A stretch of DNA of 64,000 nt from Pseudobutyrivibrio ruminis. GTDB lineage: Bacteria > Bacillota > Clostridia > Lachnospirales > Lachnospiraceae. This document shows positions 42,872 through 51,979 of the stretch, piece by piece. Each line of letters opens with the position of its first letter. Position 1 is the stretch's first letter. Location of the stretch: positions 1-64,000 of the forward strand of contig NZ_SVET01000010.1 of the NCBI RefSeq assembly GCF_015057245.1, in the 5' to 3' direction. The position numbers and the translations under genes were made by a program. The notes beneath the pieces were generated by a model. The model was given only the letters and a program-made list of their open reading frames with translations, was not told the DNA's origin and ran no database searches.

Positions 42872-44410
42872 ATGGAAGATTATGTAATTGAGATGCTGCA
42901 TATTACAAAAGAATTTCCAGGCATAATTGCAAATGACGACATCACTTTGCAACTTAAGCGCGGAGAAATTCATGCACTTCTCGGTGAAAATGGAGCTGGA
43001 AAGTCCACGCTTATGAGCGTTCTTTTTGGACTGTACACTCCAGAAAAGGGAGTAATTAAAAAAGACGGTAAAGAGGTTAAAATTAGCAATCCGAATGATG
43101 CTACTGACCTTGGTATCGGAATGGTTCATCAGCACTTTATGTTGGTAGATATTTTCTCGGTACTTGATAACATCATTCTTGGATCAGAGCCAAGCAAGTT
43201 TGGTTTCCTCACAAAGGAAGAAGCTAGAGCAAAGGTTATTAGATTGTCTGAAAAGTACAATCTTAAGGTTGATCCTGATGCTATGGTAGAGGATATCACT
43301 GTTGGTATGCAGCAGCGTGTAGAAATACTTAAGATGCTTTACAGAGATAACGAAGTTCTTATCTTTGATGAGCCTACAGCTGTTCTTACACCTCAGGAAA
43401 TAGATGAGCTTATGAAAATCATGAAGGAGCTTGCTGCAGAAGGTAAGTCAATCCTCTTCATCACTCACAAGCTCAACGAAATCATGGAAGTTGCTGACAG
43501 ATGTTCAATCCTTAGAAAGGGTAAATACATCGGTACAGTTGATGTTGCAAACACTACCAAGGAAGAGCTTTCTTCTATGATGGTTGGACGTAATGTAAAG
43601 TTTGCAGTAGACAAAGCGCCAGCAAATCCTGGCAAAGAAGTATTGAAGGTAGAGAATGTTTGTGTAAAGAGTAAGATTCATTCAAATGATTCTGTACACA
43701 ACGTTTCATTCAATGTTCGCGCTGGTGAAATCGTATGTATCGCTGGTATCGACGGAAATGGTCAGACAGAGTTCGTTGGAGCTCTTACAGGTCTCGATGA
43801 TATTTCAAGTGGTAAAATCACTCTTTGTGGTGAGGATATCACAAAGAAATCTATTAGATATAAGAACACACATGGTATGAGTCATGTCCCAGAAGACAGA
43901 CATAAGCATGGTCTTGTTCTTGACTATACTCTCGAGGAAAACATGATTCTTCAGAGATATTTCGAGCCAGCTTTCCAAAAGGGTGGACTTATCAAAAAGA
44001 AAGAGATGAGACAGTACTCTGACAGACTTGCAAGTGCATTTGATGTTCGTTCTGGTCAGGGCGCTCGCACAATTGTCCGTTCTATGTCTGGTGGTAACCA
44101 GCAGAAGGCTATCGTTGCTCGTGAGATGGATAGAGACCATGAGCTTCTTGTTGCAGTTCAGCCTACAAGAGGTCTTGATGTTGGTGCTATCGAATATATC
44201 CACGAGGAAATCGTTAAAGAAAGAGACAACGGTAAGGCAATCTTACTTGTTTCTTTAGAGTTGGATGAGGTTATGAACCTATCTGATAGAATTCTTGTTA
44301 TGTATGAAGGTGAAATCGTTGGAGAGTTAGATCCAAAGCAGACTACACTTCAGGAACTCGGCCTTTATATGTCAGGCGCAAAGCGAGACAACGGAAAGGA
44401 GGCTAACTAA
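42872..44410 (+). CDS. Nucleoside ABC transporter ATPase (two domains)
   Basis: A 512-aa ATPase with two tandem nucleotide-binding domains, as in NupO/YufO and sugar ABC importers. The first domain has Walker A GENGAGKST, signature TVGMQQRVEI and Walker B VLIFDEPTAVL. The second has GIDGNGQTE in place of Walker A, MSGGNQQKAI and an altered Walker B (VAVQPTRGLDVG), so it is probably degenerate. It powers the permeases encoded next. Confidence 0.93.
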   Translation: MEDYVIEMLHITKEFPGIIANDDITLQLKRGEIHALLGENGAGKSTLMSVLFGLYTPEKGVIKKDGKEVKISNPNDATDLGIGMVHQHFMLVDIFSVLDNIILGSEPSKFGFLTKEEARAKVIRLSEKYNLKVDPDAMVEDITVGMQQRVEILKMLYRDNEVLIFDEPTAVLTPQEIDELMKIMKELAAEGKSILFITHKLNEIMEVADRCSILRKGKYIGTVDVANTTKEELSSMMVGRNVKFAVDKAPANPGKEVLKVENVCVKSKIHSNDSVHNVSFNVRAGEIVCIAGIDGNGQTEFVGALTGLDDISSGKITLCGEDITKKSIRYKNTHGMSHVPEDRHKHGLVLDYTLEENMILQRYFEPAFQKGGLIKKKEMRQYSDRLASAFDVRSGQGARTIVRSMSGGNQQKAIVAREMDRDHELLVAVQPTRGLDVGAIEYIHEEIVKERDNGKAILLVSLELDEVMNLSDRILVMYEGEIVGELDPKQTTLQELGLYMSGAKRDNGKEAN

Positions 44411-45555
44411 TGGGAGAGAAGATTAGCTTTTTTAGACGCCCTGCCGTTCAGACGATTATTGCGTCAATTCTATGTGCAGTTTTAGGTATATTCATCGGAT
44501 ATATCATTCTACTTACAATGAATGCTGAGCATGCGACTGAAGGTATGCAGGCAATCATTACAAACTTTTTCAAGTTTAGCGGGAACTCAACAGTTCTTAT
44601 GAAATACATGGGATCATTCCTTGTAAAATCAATGCCACTTATTCTTTGTGCTGAAGCAATTCTTTTTGCTTACAAAGCCGGATTGTTCAATATCGGAGCT
44701 GCCGGTCAGTACACAGTAGGTATTATCGCCAGCCTTTATTGCGCATTGGCTCTTGGTTGGAATTGGTTCTTATGTGTTGTTGCAGCAATTGCTGCAGGTG
44801 CTCTTTGGGGATTTATGGCAGGACTCCTTAAGGCATACTTCAACGTAAACGAAGTTATCGCAGGTATCATGCTCAACTGGATTGGCTTATATCTTTGCAA
44901 CATTATCATCGGTGGCGAAAAATGTATGAATCAGACAAAGTCTGAGACATTTGATATTGTAGCAGTTAATCCTTCAGCAATATTACCTGGATTCATACAG
45001 GATTTCTTCGGTGGCAATAAATACACAACAATCGCAATACCAGCAACAATTATTATTGCTATCGCAATACTTGTAGTTCTTAATAAGACAACATTTGGTT
45101 ATGAATTAAAGGCAACAGGTCACAACAAAGAGGCTGCTAAATATGCAGGTATGAATGCAAAGCGCAATATCATCCTTACACTTGTTATTTCAGGTGCTAT
45201 TTCAGGATTTGCAGCTTCTCAGTTCTATCTTACAGGAATGGAGCACTACACAATTTCTGCTTCAGTTCCAGGCATGGGATTCTCAGGAATCGCCGTTGCG
45301 TTCCTTGGTGGTTTACATCCAATCGGAACAATTTTCGCTGGCTTATTTGTAGAGTACATTACTCTTGGTGGTCAGTACCTCAACACAAACTATTACAACC
45401 CACAGGTTGCTGATTTAGTTATAGCTATTATCATTTACCTTTGCGGTTTCGTATTGTTCTTTAAGTCAGTAGTTAATAGACCAGCTAAGGTAAAGGTTAA
45501 TGCCAATGCCGAGCCAGCAACAAAGTCAGCAAAAGCTGAAGAAAAGGAGGTGTAG
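44410..45555 (+). CDS. Nucleoside ABC transporter permease 1
   Basis: A 381-aa inner-membrane permease of the NupP/YufP class (BPD_transp_2 fold) with about ten helices. Signature pieces: AGLFNIGAAGQYTVG, VNEVIAGIMLNWIG and TGHNKEAAKYAGMNAKR. The A of its ATG is the last base of the ATPase stop codon, so translation is coupled. A Lys/Ala-rich tail ends the protein. Confidence 0.92.
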   Translation: MGEKISFFRRPAVQTIIASILCAVLGIFIGYIILLTMNAEHATEGMQAIITNFFKFSGNSTVLMKYMGSFLVKSMPLILCAEAILFAYKAGLFNIGAAGQYTVGIIASLYCALALGWNWFLCVVAAIAAGALWGFMAGLLKAYFNVNEVIAGIMLNWIGLYLCNIIIGGEKCMNQTKSETFDIVAVNPSAILPGFIQDFFGGNKYTTIAIPATIIIAIAILVVLNKTTFGYELKATGHNKEAAKYAGMNAKRNIILTLVISGAISGFAASQFYLTGMEHYTISASVPGMGFSGIAVAFLGGLHPIGTIFAGLFVEYITLGGQYLNTNYYNPQVADLVIAIIIYLCGFVLFFKSVVNRPAKVKVNANAEPATKSAKAEEKEV

Positions 45556-45556
45556 T

Positions 45557-46501
45557 ATGGCTTTACTTATTCAATACACCCTCATCTCATCAGCAGTACT
45601 GATTCTTGTAGCTTTGGGTGGTATGTTCTCAGAGCGAAGCGGTATCATCAATCTTGGTCTTGAAGGAATCATGGTATTTGGAGCTATGGCAGGAGCTATG
45701 GTAATGGTTCTTGTTCCTGAAAATTGGCCAAAGGCAGCAATCATCGTTTGCACACTTTGTGCAGCAGCAATCGCAGGTATGCTTTCATCACTGTTAATAG
45801 CAGTTGCCTGCATCAACTTCAAGGCAGATCAGACCCTTGTAGGTACAGCTGTAAACATGCTTGCAACAGCAGCAGCTACTGTTATTATCAAGGCTTTCAA
45901 CACAACACGTTCTCACGGTTCAGATTTCTCTGCAAAGCTTGATTACAACAGAGGTTACAAAGCATTTATTATTCACACTAGCAAAATCGACTTCAACTGG
46001 TTCGAGGTTGTTGGTTTAGTTCTTCTTGTAGCAGCAATTGTCGTATTCTACAAGACAAAGTTTGCTCTTAGACTTAGAGCATGTGGTGAGCATCCACAGG
46101 CAGCTGATTCAGTAGGTATCAATGTTTACGCAATGAGATATGCAGGTGTTCTTATTTCGGGATTCCTTGCAGGTCTCGGTGGAATCATTTATATCGCAGC
46201 AGCAAACTCAACATGGCATTTTGATTACGGTGTTGCCGGAGCAGGTTTCCTTGCTCTTGCAGTTATGATTTTTGGTCAGTGGAAGCCAGAGCGTATTGCA
46301 TGGTCAGCAATCCTCTTCGCTGTATTTAGATCACTTTCAAACGTATATACAGCAATCGGATTCTTACACGCATTACCTATTTCAGGAACTGTTTACAACA
46401 TGTTCCCTTACATTGTTTCACTTATTGTTCTTGCATTTACATCACAGAATTCACGTGCACCAAAGGCAGAAGGAATTCCATACGATAAAGGTGCTAGATA
46501 A
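45557..46501 (+). CDS. Nucleoside ABC transporter permease 2
   Basis: A 314-aa permease of the NupQ/YufQ class. ERSGIINLGLEGIMVFGA, RACGEHPQAADSVGINVYAMRYAGV and GFLALAVMIFGQWKP are typical. I use the ATG at 45557 directly behind AAGGAGG. The ORF upstream from 45500 only overlaps permease 1. It completes the uptake system for nucleosides. Confidence 0.92.
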   Translation: MALLIQYTLISSAVLILVALGGMFSERSGIINLGLEGIMVFGAMAGAMVMVLVPENWPKAAIIVCTLCAAAIAGMLSSLLIAVACINFKADQTLVGTAVNMLATAAATVIIKAFNTTRSHGSDFSAKLDYNRGYKAFIIHTSKIDFNWFEVVGLVLLVAAIVVFYKTKFALRLRACGEHPQAADSVGINVYAMRYAGVLISGFLAGLGGIIYIAAANSTWHFDYGVAGAGFLALAVMIFGQWKPERIAWSAILFAVFRSLSNVYTAIGFLHALPISGTVYNMFPYIVSLIVLAFTSQNSRAPKAEGIPYDKGAR

Positions 46502-46509
46502 ATTGTCAT

Positions 46510-47607
46510 ATGAAAATAATTAACGTAGACGAAATGAAGCCGGGAATGATTCTGGCGGAAAAGATAATAAGTCCTAAGGGACAGGTTCTTGCCGATGAAG
46601 GTACAGCCATAACAGCTCAGCAGCTTTTGCACATAAGCTATTATGGAATCAAAGAACTCAAGATTCAGGACGAGAAAGATGCGATTGAAAAATATCAATT
46701 CGATGCACCTGATGAGTTCATCGGCGAGACCCAGTCTTGGCGAATTCTCAACAGCGAGGAATTCAAAGAGTTTAAGAGAGCATATGAAAAATGCTCCGAT
46801 AGGCTTGAAGGGATTATCAGTGATTTTGTTGAGAAACAGGGGGCATTGGATGATACCGAATTAATCCAGGAGATTCATTCGGTGTTTGAAAAGCACTCTA
46901 CAGGTCTTGGCATTATGGCAATGATGCTAAACATTCAGGAGATTGACCGTAGCACATTCAGGCATTCTGTTAATGTGGCAATCATTTCCAGAGTGTGTGG
47001 AGGATGGCTTGGTATTACAGATGAGAAAGAGCTGGATGTTCTTACTATGTGTGGTCTTTATCACGATATAGGAAAATCTCTTGTGCCTCACAGCATTTTG
47101 ACAAAGCCAGGTCCACTTAATGCAGAAGAGTTTGGCCGAATGGCTGAACATCCACTTCTTGGATATAATTTGCTTAGTGATTTGCCAATAGACAGACGCA
47201 TAAAGCTTGCTGCTCTTCAGCACCATGAGCGTAATGATGGCAGCGGTTATCCTTATGGGCTTACAAAGGACTTTATTAATCCTTTTTCAAAGATAGTAGC
47301 TATTACAGATGTGTATGACGCGATGACAGCGGATAGAGTTTATCGAGCTGGAATTTGTCCATTCGAAGTAATTGCTCAGTTCCAAAGAGTGGAGCCAAGC
47401 AAGTACGATCAAAATGTCTTACATGTCTTTCTACAGAATATTGCCCAGTCCTATATTGGGACAGGTGTGCTTCTTTCGGATAATTCTCGTGGAATTATCA
47501 CTATGGTTAAAAAGAACGCTTTAGCAAGTCCGCTAATAAAGCTGGATGACGGCTCGTTCGTAGATTTGCAGGAGCGTACAGATTTGTACATTAGAGCTTG
47601 TATATAA
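46510..47607 (+). CDS. HD-GYP domain phosphodiesterase
   Basis: A 365-aa protein. The catalytic HD motif is in YHDIGKS (about residue 184). The paired motif HHERNDGSGYP (about 237) contains the GYP signature. Such enzymes hydrolyse cyclic di-GMP or related dinucleotides. The first 120 residues form a small N-terminal domain of unclear type. No receiver domain is fused. It follows the permease by 8 bp and could be co-transcribed, though its function is unrelated to uptake. Confidence 0.9.
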   Translation: MKIINVDEMKPGMILAEKIISPKGQVLADEGTAITAQQLLHISYYGIKELKIQDEKDAIEKYQFDAPDEFIGETQSWRILNSEEFKEFKRAYEKCSDRLEGIISDFVEKQGALDDTELIQEIHSVFEKHSTGLGIMAMMLNIQEIDRSTFRHSVNVAIISRVCGGWLGITDEKELDVLTMCGLYHDIGKSLVPHSILTKPGPLNAEEFGRMAEHPLLGYNLLSDLPIDRRIKLAALQHHERNDGSGYPYGLTKDFINPFSKIVAITDVYDAMTADRVYRAGICPFEVIAQFQRVEPSKYDQNVLHVFLQNIAQSYIGTGVLLSDNSRGIITMVKKNALASPLIKLDDGSFVDLQERTDLYIRACI

Positions 47608-47609
47608 AG

Positions 47610-47641
47610 AAAAGCTAGGAGTTATTGCTCCTAGCTTTTTT
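47610..47641. terminator. Terminator between HD-GYP gene and lysA
   Basis: The 12-bp stem (47610-47621 with 47628-47639) is flanked by A on the left and T on the right, so it can serve both convergent genes. Confidence 0.87.
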
Positions 47642-47661
47642 GTTTATGCACATATTAGTGA

Positions 47662-48930
47662 TTATTTTAATAGATTATCAACAACTCCAAGTCCATCGAA
47701 TGTAGCAAGATAATCCTTGATTGTTTCTGGACGACGGATAAGCTTGAAGCTTCCATCTTCCTTAAGAAGAACTTCGGCGCTCTTTAGCTTTCCGTTGTAG
47801 TTATATCCCATTGAGTAACCGTGAGCACCTGTATCGTGGATAAATAGGATGTCTCCCATGTCGATTTGTGGAAGCTGACGGTCTACAGCAAATTTATCGC
47901 AGTTTTCGCAGAGAGAACCGGTGATATCGTATACCTTATCCTCTGGAGCATTTTCCTTTCCAAGAACTGTTACATGATGATATGAACCGTATACAGCTGG
48001 ACGCATAAGGTCTACAGCGCATGCATCTACTCCGATGTACTCCTTGTAAATGTGCTTTTCATGGATTGCTGTTGTAACAAGTCCACCATAAGGTCCCATC
48101 ATAAAACGACCCATTTCAGTGAAGATAGCAACATCTCCAAGGCCGGCAGGAACGAGAATTTCATCAAATGCCTTGTGAACGCCTTCACCAATCACTGCAA
48201 TATCGTTTGGTTTTTGATCTGGACGGTATGCAATACCAACTCCACCAGAAAGGTTAACAAATGAAATGGAAATACCTGTCTTTTCCTTAAGCTCAACAAT
48301 AAGCTCGAACAAAGTCTTTGCAAGGGCAGGGTAGTAATCATTTGTAACAGTATTTGAAACTAAGAATGCATGGATTCCGAACTCCTCGACACCCTTATCT
48401 CTAAGAACCTGATATGCCTCGAAAATCTGCTCTTTAGTCATTCCATACTTGCTATCCCCAGGATTATCCATAATGCCGTTTGAAAGCTCATATACACCGC
48501 CTGGATTGTATCTGCAACACATCTTGTTAGGAAAATGGCCTACGGCCTTCTCGTAGAAATCGATGTGTGTAAAGTCGTCTAAGTTTACGATGACTCCTAA
48601 CTCATCAGCGTACTGAAATTCGCTAGCAGGAGTATCATTAGAAGAAAACATTATATCGTCTTTTTTGAAACCAATCTGGTCTGATAATGCAAGCTCCACA
48701 TATGATGCACAGTCAACGCCGCAACCTTCTTCCTGAAGAATTTTTAGGATGAATGGGTTTGGATTTGCCTTAACTGCAAAATATTCTTTAAAACCTTTAT
48801 TCCAGCTAAATGCCTTGTTTACTGCACGGGCATTTTCTCGGATTCCCTTTTCGTCATAAATGTTGAAAGGAGTTGGGATTGTTTGTGTAATTTCTTGAAT
48901 CTTTTCTTTTGTAACAAATGGGGTTTTCAT
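47662..48930 (-). CDS. lysA: Diaminopimelate decarboxylase
   Basis: A 422-aa PLP enzyme (fold III) for the last step of lysine synthesis. The PLP Lys lies in EYFAVKANPNP. Others: VDCASYVEL, the Gly-rich SGGVGIAY, the FTEMGRFMMGPYG phosphate site and the catalytic Cys in GSLCENCDKF. Related decarboxylases of similar layout (carboxynorspermidine type) are less likely. AAGGAGATG precedes the start. Confidence 0.88.
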   Translation of the reverse strand: MKTPFVTKEKIQEITQTIPTPFNIYDEKGIRENARAVNKAFSWNKGFKEYFAVKANPNPFILKILQEEGCGVDCASYVELALSDQIGFKKDDIMFSSNDTPASEFQYADELGVIVNLDDFTHIDFYEKAVGHFPNKMCCRYNPGGVYELSNGIMDNPGDSKYGMTKEQIFEAYQVLRDKGVEEFGIHAFLVSNTVTNDYYPALAKTLFELIVELKEKTGISISFVNLSGGVGIAYRPDQKPNDIAVIGEGVHKAFDEILVPAGLGDVAIFTEMGRFMMGPYGGLVTTAIHEKHIYKEYIGVDACAVDLMRPAVYGSYHHVTVLGKENAPEDKVYDITGSLCENCDKFAVDRQLPQIDMGDILFIHDTGAHGYSMGYNYNGKLKSAEVLLKEDGSFKLIRRPETIKDYLATFDGLGVVDNLLK

Positions 48931-48993
48931 AGCTATTCATCTCCTTGACAATGATACTCAACTTTGATATGCTTTTTCTTGCTGAATAAGCAA

Positions 48994-49065
48994 GCTGGTG
49001 TGGCTCAGAGGTAGAGCACTTCCTTGGTAAGGAAGGGGTCACGGGTTCAATTCCCGTCACCAGCT
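48994..49065 (+). tRNA. tRNA-Thr (GGT)
   Basis: A 72-nt cloverleaf with acceptor GCTGGTG/CACCAGC, anticodon loop TTGGTAA (anticodon GGT) and a GGGTTCAATTCCC T-arm. It stands alone between lysA and the aminopeptidase. Confidence 0.95.
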
Positions 49066-49169
49066 CTTTTTTATTATCTTCTTTTCTCTGATTGGGAATA
49101 CTTTAACATAATAAAGTGTTAATGTAAACTGGTTTTACACAACTGATTATAATTTTAGGAGGTATATAA

Positions 49170-50207
49170 ATGGACACTAGTAAATACGTAGATTACATGG
49201 TAAATCAGACTGTTGATATTCTGGGCATAGATAGCCCTACAGGGTTCACAGCCACTGCTGCTAAGCATCTTATGGCAGAATATGAAAAGCTTGGTTATAA
49301 GCCTCAGATGACCACTAAGGGCGGTATCCTTGTTGATTTGGGAGGAAAGGCAGAGGATGATGCGCTTCTTATCGAAGCTCACATGGATACACTTGGCGGA
49401 ATGGTTTGCAAGATTAAGGACAATGGTAATCTTGAGCTTACTCCACTTGGTGGATTCAATCCAAACAATGGTGAGTCTGAGAACTGTCGTATCTACACAA
49501 GAGATGGCAAGGTTTACGAGGGAACATTCCAGCTTAATGATGCATCTGTTCACGTTAATGGAGATTACTCTACAAAGACCCGTGAGTTTAAGGGTATGGA
49601 AGTGGTTGTTGATGAGGAAGTTTCATCTGCAGATGATACAAAAGCTCTTGGCATCATGATTGGAGATATTGTTGCTTTCGAGCCACGCACAAGAGTTACA
49701 GAGTCAGGCTACATCAAAAGCCGTTTCCTTGATGATAAGCTTTCTGTTGGAATTCTTCTTGGCCAGGCAAAGTATTTGGCAGACAACAAAATCACACCAG
49801 AGAGAAAGGTATACCATCATATCACTGTTTACGAAGAGGTGGGACATGGCGCATGCGGAACTGTTCCAGATGGCGTTACAGAGATTCTTTCGGTAGATAT
49901 GGGATGCATTGGTGAGGGCCTTGATTGCAAAGAGACACAGGTAAGTATCTGTGCAAAGGATAGTGGTGGCCCTTACAACTATGATGTGGTTTCTGCTTTG
50001 ATAAAGGCTGCTAGAGATAACGAAATTGATTTTGCTGTAGATGTTTACCCTCACTATGGTTCAGACGCTGATGCGGCTCTTAACGCGGGCTACGATGTAA
50101 AGCATGGACTTATCGGAGCTGGTGTTTATGCAAGCCACGGATACGAACGCTCTCACAAGAAGGGTGTTGAAAACACATTCAAGCTTCTTATCAATTACGT
50201 AAAATAA
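49170..50207 (+). CDS. M42-family metallo-aminopeptidase
   Basis: A 345-aa cytosolic aminopeptidase of the M42 (TET) family, usually with two zinc or cobalt ions in a dodecamer. Metal ligands are visible: His and Asp in EAHMDTLGG, the bridging Asp in KSRFLDDKLS, catalytic Glu and ligand in TVYEEVGHG, Asp in SVDMGC and a late His in ASHGYERSH. GGAGG is 8 bp upstream, and TATAAT at about 49147 supplies a -10. Confidence 0.92.
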   Translation: MDTSKYVDYMVNQTVDILGIDSPTGFTATAAKHLMAEYEKLGYKPQMTTKGGILVDLGGKAEDDALLIEAHMDTLGGMVCKIKDNGNLELTPLGGFNPNNGESENCRIYTRDGKVYEGTFQLNDASVHVNGDYSTKTREFKGMEVVVDEEVSSADDTKALGIMIGDIVAFEPRTRVTESGYIKSRFLDDKLSVGILLGQAKYLADNKITPERKVYHHITVYEEVGHGACGTVPDGVTEILSVDMGCIGEGLDCKETQVSICAKDSGGPYNYDVVSALIKAARDNEIDFAVDVYPHYGSDADAALNAGYDVKHGLIGAGVYASHGYERSHKKGVENTFKLLINYVK

Positions 50208-50223
50208 ATTTGATTATATTAAG

Positions 50224-50257
50224 AAAGACAAGGCTTTGGGACCTTGTCTTTTTTTAC
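50224..50257. terminator. Terminator between aminopeptidase and phosphorylase genes
   Basis: AAAGACAAGG (50224-50233) pairs with CCTTGTCTTT (50242-50251) followed by T. Convergent genes on both sides can use it. Confidence 0.85.
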
Positions 50258-50267
50258 TTGAGAATTA

Positions 50268-51035
50268 TTAGTTGTAGTGTTTTAGCACATCAAGTCCTAG
50301 TAATAAAGCTTTTTCGTGAGAGTCCTTTCCGAAATCTCTGGCATCATAATCATGAACATTTGCCAAAGAATCTCCGGTGAAGAGGAACTGACCGAATTTT
50401 GCACCGCGCTTCTTGCTGACAGCAGCAAGAGCAGAGCATTCCATTTCCACAACAGAACATCCCGCATCTAATCTATGTTTAACCATATCTTTTGTCTCTC
50501 TGAAAAATGCATCTGTTGTCCAGGTAGTGCAGGTTACAAAAGGGAGATTATGGTCTTTGAAACAGCTTTCAATGGCCTCCACAGGCTCTGTATCAAGCTC
50601 GATAAAGCGTGAAGCAGGAAGGTAATGATATGAAGTACCCTCGGCTCTAAGAGCTCTTGTTGGGACGATAAAGGCGTTCTCAGGTAAATCAGCCAGTACA
50701 CCGCAGGAACCAACAGCAATAATCTTTTCACAACCGCATGCTATCAACGAATCCAAAAGTGAAGCAGCGGCAGGAGCACCGATTATTGGCTGCACCAGGC
50801 AAATATCTTCGTCTCCATTTTTCAAAACATAAATATTTACAATGTGAGAGAAGGTTTTGAATTCTTCCACTTTCCTGGCATTGTGCTCCAAGGCGTATTT
50901 TTCAACTACATCACCTAGGAATGCAAAAAGACATTTCTTTGGAAGGGTTACATTATTCCATTCATATGCTGGAGCTATTACTTCAGCTGAGTGGTCGTCG
51001 TATTCAAGTATTGGTATTTCGTGTTTAATAATCAT
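50268..51035 (-). CDS. Nucleoside phosphorylase
   Basis: A 255-aa protein of the PNP/UDP phosphorylase family. Conserved parts: PIIGAPAAASLLDSL, the phosphate-binding GSCGVL, the substrate segment VVEMECSALAAV (Glu-Met-Glu type) and FTGDSLANVHDYD. It phosphorolyses uridine- or purine-type nucleosides. The exact base cannot be fixed. It fits with deoC, cdd and the BMP importer. GGAGGA lies upstream. Confidence 0.88.
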   Translation of the reverse strand: MIIKHEIPILEYDDHSAEVIAPAYEWNNVTLPKKCLFAFLGDVVEKYALEHNARKVEEFKTFSHIVNIYVLKNGDEDICLVQPIIGAPAAASLLDSLIACGCEKIIAVGSCGVLADLPENAFIVPTRALRAEGTSYHYLPASRFIELDTEPVEAIESCFKDHNLPFVTCTTWTTDAFFRETKDMVKHRLDAGCSVVEMECSALAAVSKKRGAKFGQFLFTGDSLANVHDYDARDFGKDSHEKALLLGLDVLKHYN

Positions 51036-51113
51036 GATGTTCCTCCCTTATATTTTTAATGGATAGTATAACAATGTTGGGGAGGAAAATACAGAGTTAT
51101 TTTTAATTTTATA

Positions 51114-51147
51114 GAAAAAGACCTAGGTATGTACCTAGGTCTTTTTC
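51114..51147. terminator. Perfect 16-bp terminator hairpin
   Basis: 51114-51129 pairs exactly with 51132-51147 around a TG loop, with A and T tracts at its ends. Originally this may have terminated tRNA-Leu transcripts (leftward). The element now separates the two. Confidence 0.85.
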
Positions 51148-51154
51148 ATTTCCA

Positions 51155-51178
51155 TATGCCGGCTGCGGGACTTGAACC
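51155..51178. repeat. attL: truncated tRNA-Leu 3' end
   Basis: 24 bp identical to 60377-60400, the discriminator, acceptor and T-arm part of tRNA-Leu (minus strand). The match stops after GAACC and the rest of a tRNA is missing, so this is an attachment-site copy and not a tRNA gene. Confidence 0.92.
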
Positions 51179-51235
51179 TTAAACAGGGTTCACAAATACT
51201 ATAAAATCAAGGAGGAAAAGCATGTCGGAAGTCTC

Positions 51236-51254
51236 GTTGCCCTTTTGGTTGCCC
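51236..51254. repeat. GTTGCCC direct repeat pair near attL
   Basis: GTTGCCC at 51236 and 51248 (12-bp step), about 80 bp inside the left end. Like pairs lie at 52974 and 60276. Candidate integrase arm sites, or a worn integrase-gene end. Confidence 0.6.
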
Positions 51255-51330
51255 GTTATATCATTTTATCGAAAGTATTCATTGTTATGAGTTTACAAAT
51301 AGTATGAAGAATAATATTTTAGTATATATC

Positions 51331-51431
51331 GGTAAAAAGTGGAAAATTACCGAGTTTCACTTTACTGTTGGCGTTTTAGATGATATATTATAGTAAAAGT
51401 GGGTGAAAAATAAGAAATTACCGAGGTTTAC
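51331..51431 (+). promoter_or_regulatory. Promoter and repeated operator-like sequence of the AbiE pair
   Basis: Two similar blocks, GTAAAAAGTGGAAAATTACC near 51332 and GTAAAAGTGG...AAATTACCGAGGTTTACT near 51393, lie on both sides of a promoter TTTACT (51361-51366), 17 bp, TATATT (51384-51389). AbiEi antitoxins bind repeats at their own promoters, so these may be its sites. Confidence 0.55.
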
Positions 51432-51435
51432 TGAA

Positions 51436-51978
51436 ATGATAATGAATTATAAAGAGGCAATTGAACAATACGGAAATGATTATCAATTAAATAAGGCAGT
51501 TAAATCTAAGGAATTATATAAGATTGAAAATGGCATTTATTCTTCAAAGCAACATGAAAATGAACTAGGAATCATTATGAAGAAGTATCCCAAGACTGTT
51601 CTTACTGGAGAATATGCATTTTATATGTATGACCTTACAGATCTTATACCAGAAAAATATGATTTAGCAACAGGCTCTAAAGCTGCCAAATTAAAGGATT
51701 GTCGGGTGAATCAAATATATATGAAAGATGAACTGTTAAATCTTGGTGTGGTGGAAAAGGAAGTTGATGGTTACATTATTCGTATATATAACAAGGAACG
51801 TATGCTTATAGAATTGCTTCGCCATAAGAATACAATGCCATATGATTTATACAAAGAGGTGTTGTTAAATTATAGAGAGATAATAAATGATCTTGAAATA
51901 TGGCGCATACAGGAGTATGCCGATATTTTCCCAAAGAGCAAAATGATAAAGAAAGCTATAGATGAGGAGGTTTTATAG
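51436..51978 (+). CDS. AbiEi-like antitoxin/regulator
   Basis: Starting at ATG 51436 (GAGG upstream) this is a 180-aa protein. It has a short helical N-terminus with a winged-helix feel (AVKSKELYKIENGIYSSK), then VLTGEYAFYMYDLTDLIPEKYDLAT, the typical AbiEi middle block, and RMLIELLRHK. AbiEi represses the operon and counteracts AbiEii in a type IV toxin-antitoxin system that can abort phage infection. The upstream GTG at 51403 overlaps the operator repeat and is not preferred. The toxin gene follows without a gap. Confidence 0.86.
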   Translation: MIMNYKEAIEQYGNDYQLNKAVKSKELYKIENGIYSSKQHENELGIIMKKYPKTVLTGEYAFYMYDLTDLIPEKYDLATGSKAAKLKDCRVNQIYMKDELLNLGVVEKEVDGYIIRIYNKERMLIELLRHKNTMPYDLYKEVLLNYREIINDLEIWRIQEYADIFPKSKMIKKAIDEEVL

Positions 51979-51979
51979 A

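Noticed and set aside
51155..51178. Functional second tRNA-Leu
   Set aside because: Only the 3' 24 bases are present. There is no anticodon arm.
51222..51290. 22-codon frame with a good AAGGAGG site
   Set aside because: It runs through the GTTGCCC repeat pair and has no recognisable features. It is kept as a possible remnant only.
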